Shown here piece by piece: positions 32,578 to 38,712 of a stretch of 38,712 nucleotides of DNA (positions are counted from its first letter, which is position 1; each line of letters begins with the position of its first letter). Position numbers and translations under genes: made by a program. The notes beneath the pieces are model-generated. The model did no database searches and was not told where the DNA came from. It worked only from the letters and a program-made list of their open reading frames with translations. This DNA is from Anaerolineae bacterium (GTDB lineage Bacteria; Chloroflexota; Anaerolineae; 4572-78; J111), in NCBI GenBank assembly GCA_023382535.1, contig JAHDWA010000078.1, positions 1 through 38,712 on the forward strand, in the 5' to 3' direction.

Positions 32578-34896
32578 TTAGATGTTTCTGGGGGCAGAAC
32601 TAGGCTGCAAAATCATCTCGCGTAGTAAAGATTTAACCGGGCCGTGGCGACGCTTAACCATGATGGTGGTCACCTTGGCGCGGACGGCCACCTGTTCCGG
32701 AATATTGCCCATGAGCAAGTTCTTGAAGAGCGGCTCGTTGGTGGCTCCAATGACGATCAAGTCATAGTCCTCAGCCACCTGGAGGATGGTTTCGACTACA
32801 TTGTTCCCCTCAATAACCTGCCGGTCAAACTCATAGGGCAGACCGTCCACCGATTGAGCAATATCCTGCCAGGCCCGCACCCACTCCGGCTCTGTCGCGC
32901 CCGGACGGATAACGCGAAGGGCGGTTACCTTGACCGGGCCGTTGCTTTCTTGAATGGCCATGTTGGCTGCCATCTGGGCGGCCCGCCGGCTGTTTGGCCC
33001 ACCGGCAACCGGGGCCAGGATCGCTTTGAGCGGACGATATTCGCGGTAGCGGACCACGGCAATGTCCGTCGGCGGGTTGTCCACAATATTGTCAATCACG
33101 CTGCCAAAAACGCGGCCCGCCGTGTTGGTGTAGCCCGGCCAACCCAGAACCATTAAATCAGTGGCGTTTTCCTGGACGGTTTTTCGGACGGCCTTGGCTA
33201 CATCACGGCCCAGGCGGATCATACTGTGGACCGGCACGTCCCACGCCTTCGCTTCCTTAATCACGATTTCCAACGAGGGGCGGCCTTCTTTGAGAAAAGT
33301 CCGGCCCTCCCTCAAGTCCAGTTGAGGCGGAACACGAGCCACATGCAGCGCGAGGAGTTCTCCATCGTGCTGTTTCGCCAGAACTGCTCCAATCCGGCCC
33401 AGAATGTGCGCCTGTCCCTGCGTCGCCACCGGCACCAGCACCGAATAGTTTTTGCTGACCAGGACCTCTTCCAGGAGAATTTCTTTGGGTTTTTCCAGTT
33501 TTTCGATCCTGGTAAAGTAGCCCCAGTAGAGCAGTATTCCGGCCACAATCCAGGCCACCGCCACATACCAGCCAGTCGGGCTAAAGGTGAACAAGAAGAG
33601 CGCCAGAGCGATCATGGCGATGATGGCCAGCAGGGGAATTAGCGGAACAAAGGGGGTGATGAAACCCCGGTCCAGATCGGGCCGCTGCTGGCGCAGGCGC
33701 ATCATCGAGATATTGACCTGGATAAACAGGAACAGAAACATCAAGTCGGCCGCCGCCGCCACGTCTTCGATGGGCAAAGCCCAGGCCATCCCCGTGATGA
33801 GCAGGCCGGAAAGGAGCACGGCCCAGTAGGGCGTATGCCGGATGGGGTGGATGGCGGCAAACAGTTTCGGCAGGTTATGATCGCGGCCCATGGCAAAGGA
33901 GACGCGCGACGAAGAGTAGGTGGTGGCGTTCAGGGCCGACATGGTAGAGGCCAGGGCACTGATGAGCAAAATCAGCGCGCCATAGGGCATCACCTGTGCG
34001 GCCGCTTCGACAATCGCCACCTCTCCTTTGGCCCCTAAATACTGGTAGGTCCGCATTCCTGCCGGGGCCGTAATGGCCCCGATGGCCACAAAAGCTACCA
34101 GGATATAAATTAACACGACCCCGACAATTGAGATAAACGTGGCGCGGGGCAGATTACGCTTGGGGTCTTTGATCTCTTCCCCGGATTGGGCAATGATCTC
34201 GTAGCCTTCAAAGGCAATAAACGTCAGCCCCATTGCCACCAGGACCCCGCTCCAGCCGTTGGGCAGAAAGCCGGTGGTAAAGCGGGTCGTCCAGCCTTCC
34301 GGATGCTGAAACATAGCTACCAGGCCAAAACCACAGAAGAGGGCCAGGATGATCACTTTAGTCACCGTCACCACATTGCCGACCGTGCCTGTCTCTGAAA
34401 CGCCGCGATAGTTCAGGGCAGTGAAAATGACGATGATGAGGGTCATAAATACCAGTTGCCAGGTTTCCAGGATGAAACCAAAGCCAGGGAGACCCGCCAG
34501 GAGGTAAAGCTCGGCGGCAAAGCGGCCAAAGGCTAAAGCGTAAAGGCTGCCGGCAACCGCATGCGCAAACCAACTCATCCACCCCCCCAGAAAGCCCTGA
34601 GTGCCTCCCAACGCTTCTTTCACCCATAAGTAGCCGCCGCCCGCTTCCGGGAAAGCCGAACCTAACTCGGCATAAGCCATAGCCGTCAGCGTGGCCACCA
34701 CGCCGTTGAGAAAAAAGGCCAGGACCAGGGCCGGACCTGCCGCGCCCGCTGCTACACCGGTCAGTACAAAAATACCGGCGCCAATCATCGCCCCAACACC
34801 GATCATTGTTACATCAAACAGACTCAGGTCGCGGCTTAAGGTTACTTCAATAGGGTGATGAGAGCCACTATCCTCTGATTTATGGTTGGTTCTCAT
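32578..34896 (-). CDS. APC-family amino-acid permease fused to two universal-stress domains
   Basis: 772 aa. Residues about 15-475 are an APC transporter with 12 helices: DLSLFDVTMIGVGAMIGAGIF (first helix with the G-A-G substrate loop), AYAELGSAFPEAGGGYLWV, FIAFEGYEIIAQSGEEIKDPKRNLP and SALNATTYSSSRVSFAMGRD. Residues about 490-628 and 636-755 are cytoplasmic UspA-like domains (LVPVATQGQAHILGRIGA; AILAPVAGGPNSRRAAQMA, ending DLIVIGATNEPLFKNLLMGNIPEQVA). APC-Usp fusions are known; the Usp part is thought to regulate transport. The gene lies about 90-100 bases after the -10 of promoter module copy 4, so it belongs to the predicted regulon. The substrate could be an amino acid or another compatible solute. 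Confidence 0.92.
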   Translation of the reverse strand: MRTNHKSEDSGSHHPIEVTLSRDLSLFDVTMIGVGAMIGAGIFVLTGVAAGAAGPALVLAFFLNGVVATLTAMAYAELGSAFPEAGGGYLWVKEALGGTQGFLGGWMSWFAHAVAGSLYALAFGRFAAELYLLAGLPGFGFILETWQLVFMTLIIVIFTALNYRGVSETGTVGNVVTVTKVIILALFCGFGLVAMFQHPEGWTTRFTTGFLPNGWSGVLVAMGLTFIAFEGYEIIAQSGEEIKDPKRNLPRATFISIVGVVLIYILVAFVAIGAITAPAGMRTYQYLGAKGEVAIVEAAAQVMPYGALILLISALASTMSALNATTYSSSRVSFAMGRDHNLPKLFAAIHPIRHTPYWAVLLSGLLITGMAWALPIEDVAAAADLMFLFLFIQVNISMMRLRQQRPDLDRGFITPFVPLIPLLAIIAMIALALFLFTFSPTGWYVAVAWIVAGILLYWGYFTRIEKLEKPKEILLEEVLVSKNYSVLVPVATQGQAHILGRIGAVLAKQHDGELLALHVARVPPQLDLREGRTFLKEGRPSLEIVIKEAKAWDVPVHSMIRLGRDVAKAVRKTVQENATDLMVLGWPGYTNTAGRVFGSVIDNIVDNPPTDIAVVRYREYRPLKAILAPVAGGPNSRRAAQMAANMAIQESNGPVKVTALRVIRPGATEPEWVRAWQDIAQSVDGLPYEFDRQVIEGNNVVETILQVAEDYDLIVIGATNEPLFKNLLMGNIPEQVAVRAKVTTIMVKRRHGPVKSLLREMILQPSSAPRNI

Positions 34897-34993
34897 ACAT
34901 TCTTCCTTACGACAGGAGTACCAGGATCATATCTCTCTTATAAAGCAGCTACGAATGCAATAAAACGTACAAGAAATCACAGCTTCTATTTCA

Positions 34994-35058
34994 GGATAAT
35001 TGAAGGTAAAGGTATTTACCTCAAGCCGACCTCAAGAAAACCTAAAGCTTTCCTAAAG
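34994..35058 (-). promoter_or_regulatory. 11-bp-period direct-repeat promoter module, copy 4
   Basis: Minus strand: CTTTAGG, CTTTAGG, CTTGAGG, CTTGAGG at 11-bp steps (35,058 down to 35,019), then 19 bp and TTATCC (34,999-34,994). It precedes the permease-Usp gene (34,896). Confidence 0.75.
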
Positions 35059-35088
35059 AAAAAAGACTTGTTTCTAGCGAACAAGCCC
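35059..35088 (-). terminator. terminator after the YetF-type gene
   Basis: Minus strand: 9-bp stem (GGGCUUGUU with AACAAGUCU, wobbles allowed), 6- to 7-nt loop, then a run of six U that runs into the first heptamer of promoter copy 4. Confidence 0.8.
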
Positions 35089-35163
35089 CTTGATATCTAA
35101 TTTGACTCCGCCGAAACTATACCTTCGGCATTTTCCATAAAAGTTGACATCGTACTGGCGATA

Positions 35164-35736
35164 CTATTCAATCTGGATCCGAATCGTCTGTACTCCTTCC
35201 CTGACGGTTACCTCCAAAATTTTTGGTTCTTGATTGGCTCGGATCACACTGATATTACCACTACGCTCCAGATGGGCTTCTTTGACTTCGTCTGGAGAAG
35301 AGGTCCGTGCTTCGGAGCGCAGTGCACCCAGTAGGTCATTCTGGCTGATATTACTTTTACGCATGGCTGTCCACCTTATCTCGCCGTTCTTGACCAGCAG
35401 CCGGGTTCTCCCTTTAATTAGCGTACCAAACCAATCGGAGTGAAAGGCGAGAACTGCGAAGAGCCAGTGTAGCCCTACTAGAACAAATCCCGCTCCTAAT
35501 GTTGACCAGAACCCGGCCGAGCCGTTAATCGCCCGGCTGACGACGGAGCCGAGGATGATGCCCAGAATAACATCAAACGCGGTGTTTTTTCCCAGAAATC
35601 GTTTTTCCCCCAGGCGGACCATTACTAGGGCAGCGATGTAGACGATGAGCGCGCGCAAGGCCATCTGTCCCCCAGTAAGCTCGTCCGCTGCTAAGCCTAA
35701 TACCCAGTTTAGACCTTCCCAGATTGCTTGCGTCAC
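35164..35736 (-). CDS. DUF421/YetF family membrane protein
   Basis: 190 aa from GTG 35,736 (GAGG 4 bases upstream); TTG 35,769 would add 11 residues. Three N-terminal helices (ALRALIVYIAALVMVRLG, FDVILGIILGSVVSRAI and FWSTLGAGFVLVGLHWLFAVLAF) precede a cytoplasmic domain with LIKGRTRLLVKNGEIRWTAMRKSNISQNDLLGALR, the DUF421 signature. The family includes Bacillus YetF and YdfS; its function is unclear, with proposed roles in the spore or envelope. It ends with a good terminator and stands alone. Confidence 0.88.
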   Translation of the reverse strand: MTQAIWEGLNWVLGLAADELTGGQMALRALIVYIAALVMVRLGEKRFLGKNTAFDVILGIILGSVVSRAINGSAGFWSTLGAGFVLVGLHWLFAVLAFHSDWFGTLIKGRTRLLVKNGEIRWTAMRKSNISQNDLLGALRSEARTSSPDEVKEAHLERSGNISVIRANQEPKILEVTVREGVQTIRIQIE

Positions 35737-35857
35737 CGCACCTCGCTTTAATTTGGTTGAACAACCCAATCCTGTTCTGTATCAGTAGCATCGTTTCCCG
35801 GGACTCTTAAACCAATCCTGTTCACATGCTGCAGATCATTGGAGGCCTCGTTAGGCC

Positions 35858-36425
35858 CTAGCTTATCTTCTGGCCGGTTTCGATCTTGACCCCGTCGAAT
35901 TCTACCGTGACTGGAGTGGCAAAACGCTGGCCGTTGATCTTATCGTGACGCATAAAATCAGGCGCTTCGACCCGCACCCGCAGGGTGTACTGCCCGTCGC
36001 CGGGCACGTGCCAGTTGCGGCCGTAGTGGTACAGCCAGGGATGCCACAGGAACGGCTGCTGATGCGTGCCAATTTCACGCCCAGCACTGTCAAGGAGGGT
36101 GGCGTAAACGGTCAGGCCGGGAATAAAGCGGCCGTCGGCAGCGTCACGGACCACAACTTCAACGTGGGCATTTTCGTCCGCTTGGGGGTTTTCCCACTTG
36201 AGTTGCCCATCGTGGAGATGGTATCATGCCCTCGGCGTGTTCAACGGCGTAGCCAATCAGGTAATCGGCTACTTGCTTCTCAGCGCCATGGGCTTCCTTT
36301 TGAGTCATATGTTCAACCGCCTTCTGAAAGGCGTTCCCCTGTTCCTTAGCCAGGCGCAACTGTTCCTGGGTAGCTTCATCGCTCGAGCGCATGGGCGGTG
36401 TCTTTAGTTGAGTTTTGGTTTGCAT
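35858..36425 (-). pseudogene. frameshifted iron-transport-like protein (single extra base near 36,224)
   Basis: Two adjacent minus-strand frames form one protein. From ATG 36,425 (AAGGAGA 7 bases upstream) the first frame reads LRLAKEQGNAFQKAVEHMTQ and GYAVEHAEGM, then drifts. Dropping one base (T at 36,224 on the plus strand) continues as YHLHDGQLKWENPQADENAHVEVVVRDAADGRFIPG, LTVYATLLDSAGREIGTHQQPFLWHPWLYHYGRNWHVPG and a clean C-terminus. The restored product would be about 188 aa. It resembles proteins annotated as iron transporters or metal-binding domains of bacteria and haloarchaea; I hold this family call lightly. Either a recent inactivation or a sequencing/assembly error. Confidence 0.7.
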
Positions 36426-36502
36426 AAAAATTCTCCTTATATCTCCTGTTATAAAGTGACTGTTGCCAGATGGTGGAAACACTCGAGTTCAGGCACACCA
36501 GT

Positions 36503-36685
36503 TTAGACCAGAATGCTGATGCCGAGCGCAACCAGGATAAATAAGATGATGGCAATGATCAGGAAGATACCGAATAGCCACTTGGCAACCGTTGCCGCGC
36601 CCTGAGCCACACCGGTAAAACCCAGTCCGCCGGCAATTAAAGAAACGATAAAAGCAACAATTGCCCAGCCTAAAAGATCCATCAT
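36503..36685 (-). CDS. DUF1328 (YtjA-type) small membrane protein
   Basis: 60 aa, two helices: [28 protein letters not shown] and [24 protein letters not shown]. The [16 protein letters not shown] sequence is the DUF1328 signature. Function unknown; members are often stress-induced. An AAGGAGG site precedes ATG 36,685 (start at 36,682 also possible). Confidence 0.88.
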   Translation of the reverse strand: MMDLLGWAIVAFIVSLIAGGLGFTGVAQGAATVAKWLFGIFLIIAIILFILVALGISILV

Positions 36686-36804
36686 AACCTCCTTAGTGCT
36701 AATTATTATCTAATAAACTACAGGTCTGAATTCCTTCAGTCTCTACTTTTAGGGTACCTTCTTGATTCCATCCTGCCCATACTCACCTGGGTAGTAAGGA
36801 GCCC

Positions 36805-36830
36805 AAAAAAGAGCTATCTTTCAATAGCCC
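36805..36830 (-). terminator. strong minus-strand terminator without an obvious gene
   Basis: GGGCUAU pairs with AUAGCUC (7 bp, one wobble), 6-nt loop, then six U. No recognised minus-strand gene lies upstream up to the window end; see the short open frame at 36,821-36,910. Confidence 0.7.
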
Positions 36831-36910
36831 TTTGGGTGCTGGCCGAAGCCCTTCGGCTGTTTCTCATGTTCATTTTTATACTGTTCTCCAGCGATAATTC
36901 TGTCGCCCAA
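36821..36910 (-). CDS. possible 29-aa small protein ending at the orphan terminator
   Basis: A short frame from TTG 36,910 reads GDRIIAGEQYKNEHEKQPKG then FGQHPKGY, stop inside the terminator loop. AAGGAA lies about 12 bases upstream. I recognise no family. Very short, with a non-ATG start, so weakly supported; it might instead be part of a small non-coding RNA. Confidence 0.2.
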   Translation of the reverse strand: MGDRIIAGEQYKNEHEKQPKGFGQHPKGY

Positions 36911-36995
36911 TCCGGGTAACTTTCCTTACTATTTTTACTCAGGTGGATGAGTAGAAATCACCCATCGGGTTGATGGCCTGCCCTTCTTAATATGA

Positions 36996-37124
36996 TATGA
37001 TAGAGAAGTTACAGCGCTGGCTGCGGCCATCGAAGCCGGGGCGAACAATAGCTATGGGGTCAATATGGCGCCCGGCCGGCTTGAGGTAACGGTGCGCTTA
37101 GAAGTCACTTGCGTGATGGAGTAA
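36996..37124 (+). pseudogene. C-terminal fragment resembling a SIMPL/DUF541 protein
   Basis: A frame with no start codon after its upstream stop (36,993-36,995) reads DREVTALAAAIEAGANNSYG, then VNMAPGRLEVTVRLEVTCVME, stop at 37,122. The AIEAGAN..YGV..........VRLEVTY-like ending resembles the last strands of SIMPL-domain proteins. The rest of the gap 36,686-36,995 contains only the terminator, an inverted repeat and no other gene. The stop lies 3 bases before the next ATG. Confidence 0.35.
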
Positions 37125-37127
37125 AAA

Positions 37128-37607
37128 ATGGAACCAATCCATTGCGAGGGAAGTATATACATTAATCATCCGATAGAAGAGGTCTTTGAATTTCTGGCCA
37201 ATCCAAGCGTCAAGCCGGAGGAGTTGACCCCACTGGAGGATCGGGTGGAGGAACGGGAGGAAGTTCGCGGGGTTGGCGCCGAACGTCGCGCGACTGTCGA
37301 GTTTGCCGCCCGCGTGCTAGAGTATGTGGCCCGCTGTACCGAATACAAGCCTCCCCACCGGCTGTCCTCGCGGTTCGAGGGTGATGTGGAAGGTAACGAA
37401 ACCTGGCAGCTTGTCCCCGAAGGCAGCGGCACCCGGGCCCAACTGACGATTGACTTTGTCAGGCCAGAGTGGACGCCGGCCTACTTGCGGAATAACACCA
37501 CGGCGGACCGGTGGGGCCAGATGCTGGTTGACCAGACCCTGGCAAATGTCAAGGCTGCTCTGGAGCAGGCGGCTGATCAGACTGATAAGGGTCGGCCCTA
37601 TGACTGA
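37128..37607 (+). CDS. SRPBCC (polyketide cyclase/START-like) family protein
   Basis: 159 aa. N-terminal strand CEGSIYINHPIEEVFEFLANPSVKPEEL is the SRPBCC opening; the cup strands ERRATVEFAARVLEYVARCTEY, RLSSRFEGDVEGNETWQLVPE and TRAQLTIDFVRPEW follow, with the long C-terminal helix GQMLVDQTLANVKAALEQAA. Such proteins bind hydrophobic ligands in a deep pocket; no specific role can be assigned. There is no clear ribosome-binding site ahead of ATG 37,128, which follows the SIMPL-like fragment by 3 bases and may use translational coupling inherited from it. Confidence 0.82.
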   Translation: MEPIHCEGSIYINHPIEEVFEFLANPSVKPEELTPLEDRVEEREEVRGVGAERRATVEFAARVLEYVARCTEYKPPHRLSSRFEGDVEGNETWQLVPEGSGTRAQLTIDFVRPEWTPAYLRNNTTADRWGQMLVDQTLANVKAALEQAADQTDKGRPYD

Positions 37608-37691
37608 CTTTTTAGAGGATTTTTATCCCCTTATCCAACGAGGTTACCCGGGGCTTTCTAGACCGCCAGCAGAAGGGAATGAGGAGATGAT

Positions 37692-38261
37692 ATGCAGCAA
37701 ACATGTGAACCAAATCGTTGGAAAGGCTTTATTTGCGGGCTACTGGGTAGCGTGGCCGGATTAACGGCCATGAGTCTATACTGGCAGTATGTCGCTCCGG
37801 CCTTATCGGACGAAAGTTCGAATAACCCAGGTGAGAAAAGTGGAGAAGACAGGCTTCAACCCCTCGACGATATCTCCCTCACCGGGAAGCAGTACCGGGA
37901 CGGCGAGTCTTCGACGGCGGCGCTCGGCCGGATCCTCTATCAGCAGGTGACGGGACAGGAGCCGAAGTCGCCAGAAACCCGGACAGCCCTGAGCTACCTG
38001 GTGCATTGGGGGTATGGTCTGGGCCAGGGAGGTCTTTACGGCGCAGCCAGAAGTTCCGTCAATAATCTGGACCTGGCGGGTGGCGTTATGTTTGGCGCCG
38101 GCCTCTGGCTCTTGGGCGATGAACTGGTTGTGCCGCTGCTGGGACTGCAAGGTGGACCAACAACCGTTTCGTCCGCACAGCACACTCACCGGCTGGGCGC
38201 GCATGTGGCCTATGGGTTGGGTCTGGCAGCCGCCACCCAGTTATTACGGCGATTATTTTAA
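37692..38261 (+). CDS. YagU/DUF1440-like inner-membrane protein
   Basis: 189 aa. One hydrophobic segment at about 10-30 (GFICGLLGSVAGLTAMSLYW), then a polar acidic stretch, then YLVHWGYGLGQGGLYGAARS, DLAGGVMFGAGLWLLGDELVVPLLGL and HVAYGLGLAAATQLLRRLF. The HWGYGLGxGxxYG...G.......GDE...P motif is that of DUF1440/YagU-like membrane proteins (function unknown, linked to acid resistance in E. coli). GAGGAG lies just ahead of ATG 37,692. It is probably co-transcribed with the SRPBCC gene 84 bases upstream. Confidence 0.75.
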   Translation: MQQTCEPNRWKGFICGLLGSVAGLTAMSLYWQYVAPALSDESSNNPGEKSGEDRLQPLDDISLTGKQYRDGESSTAALGRILYQQVTGQEPKSPETRTALSYLVHWGYGLGQGGLYGAARSSVNNLDLAGGVMFGAGLWLLGDELVVPLLGLQGGPTTVSSAQHTHRLGAHVAYGLGLAAATQLLRRLF

Positions 38262-38712
38262 AACACTCCATCCACCTAACTGCTGGTGAAATCTTTACGA
38301 ACTTCGTAGGCAATTCTTAATAAACTGGGGTACCAGACAGGTGGTAGAGAATAGTTGGAAGAATAATCCTTCTGTCTCTGTTAAATTATCCGTTTGAGTA
38401 TGGACAGATAGAGATAGGGCTTGGTACTATAGTAATACCGGTAACATTGTGAATACGTGGGAGTTTTTACCTTAAACAGGCAGTCTCGCGAAGTCAATGC
38501 CATAACGATCCGGCCACGGCGGCTCCAGATCGGACAGACAACGTTGTAAATTCGCCAAGGCTCGACCCGACCCGATTGAAATTTGATAATCGTTTTTGTT
38601 AGAGGACACATTCAGCGATGTTGTCCTCATCCTGTCCCGTTTCCTCGAGTTTGGTAACAAGCTGTTTGTTATTCCCCAAAGCTCTACACAGTTGAGTCGT
38701 GAGGATGAAGTA
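38262..38712. other. 451-bp end region without a supported gene
   Basis: A/T-rich stretch after the YagU-like gene. The only candidate is a minus-strand open frame at 38,472-38,630 (52 aa, MRTTSLNVSSNKNDYQ... ending FARLPV) with a segment GRALANLQRCLSDLE faintly like a KaiB-type helix. Without context I do not call it. Confidence 0.4.

Noticed and set aside
18547..35058. Reading the 43-bp repeats as a REP/MITE-type mobile repeat family
   Set aside because: They are direct, not inverted, repeats, always face a start codon, flip with gene direction, and keep a fixed 19-bp gap to the -10 position; a regulatory role explains this better.
38472..38660. Minus-strand frame with a faint KaiB-like segment
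   Set aside because: Too short, stops before a complete domain, and the resemblance covers only about 15 residues.
1..38712. CRISPR arrays, tRNA and rRNA genes, prophage or conjugative genes
   Set aside because: No spaced identical repeats, cloverleaf-like sequences, rRNA motifs or phage/plasmid proteins were seen.

Overview
The window looks like a chromosomal segment of a free-living bacterium. Gene style, the mannosyl-3-phosphoglycerate pathway and the GC-rich codon use suggest Chloroflexota (Anaerolineae-like). That placement is an impression, because no rRNA, tRNA or marker protein is present. About 33 genes are supported.

Region 1 (about 1-10,614, + strand) is one tightly packed ten-gene catabolic operon: a LarA-type nickel racemase homologue, a beta-propeller protein, two amidohydrolase-fold proteins (the first without its metal ligands), a neutral-ceramidase-fold protein, a DegT-type PLP aminotransferase, a Gfo/Idh/MocA dehydrogenase, an SDR dehydrogenase, a NagB-like deaminase and a mandelate-racemase-type enolase. 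Together they suggest breakdown of an acid sugar, amino sugar or (amino)cyclitol. No transporter or regulator lies inside the operon and the substrate is unknown. A decayed transposase (10,641-11,078) separates it from the next region.

Region 2 (11,080-23,944, mostly - strand) is a compatible-solute island. One operon carries a GH38 alpha-mannosidase, mannosyl-3-phosphoglycerate synthase and phosphatase (mannosylglycerate synthesis), followed by a double universal-stress protein. A PRC-barrel protein with a 15-residue tandem repeat and a divergent LacI repressor with its own operator follow. A second operon encodes an unusual fusion of a dead HAD phosphatase domain with a glycoside hydrolase, a live sucrose-phosphatase-type HAD enzyme and a GT4 enzyme of the sucrose-/mannosylfructose-phosphate synthase family. 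Both solute modules pair synthesis with a candidate hydrolase.

Region 3 (24,163-38,261) is a membrane and stress region: an MscS channel, an OmpR-type response regulator, a PII-like protein, an NapA/Kef-type Na+/H+ antiporter with a small membrane partner, a sensor kinase, two DUF4386-like membrane proteins, a quinone-oxidoreductase-like enzyme, an amino-acid permease fused to two Usp domains, a YetF protein, a frameshifted iron-transport-like gene, a DUF1328 protein, an SRPBCC protein and a YagU-like membrane protein.

The main discovery is regulatory. Five intergenic copies of one promoter module occur at 18.57, 24.16, 28.02, 29.73 and 35.02 kb. Each has four CTTKAGK-type heptamers at an exact 11-bp period, and a -10-like hexamer starts 19 bp after the last one (clear in four of five copies). 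This is how OmpR/PhoB-family activators bind. The modules precede the PRC-barrel gene, the solute-hydrolase/phosphatase/GT4 operon, the antiporter operon, a DUF4386-like gene and the permease-Usp gene. The natural candidate regulator is the kinase/regulator pair encoded around the antiporter, whose own upstream regions share a related motif. The window therefore appears to hold an osmotic or envelope-stress regulon linking compatible solutes, ion transport and stress proteins.
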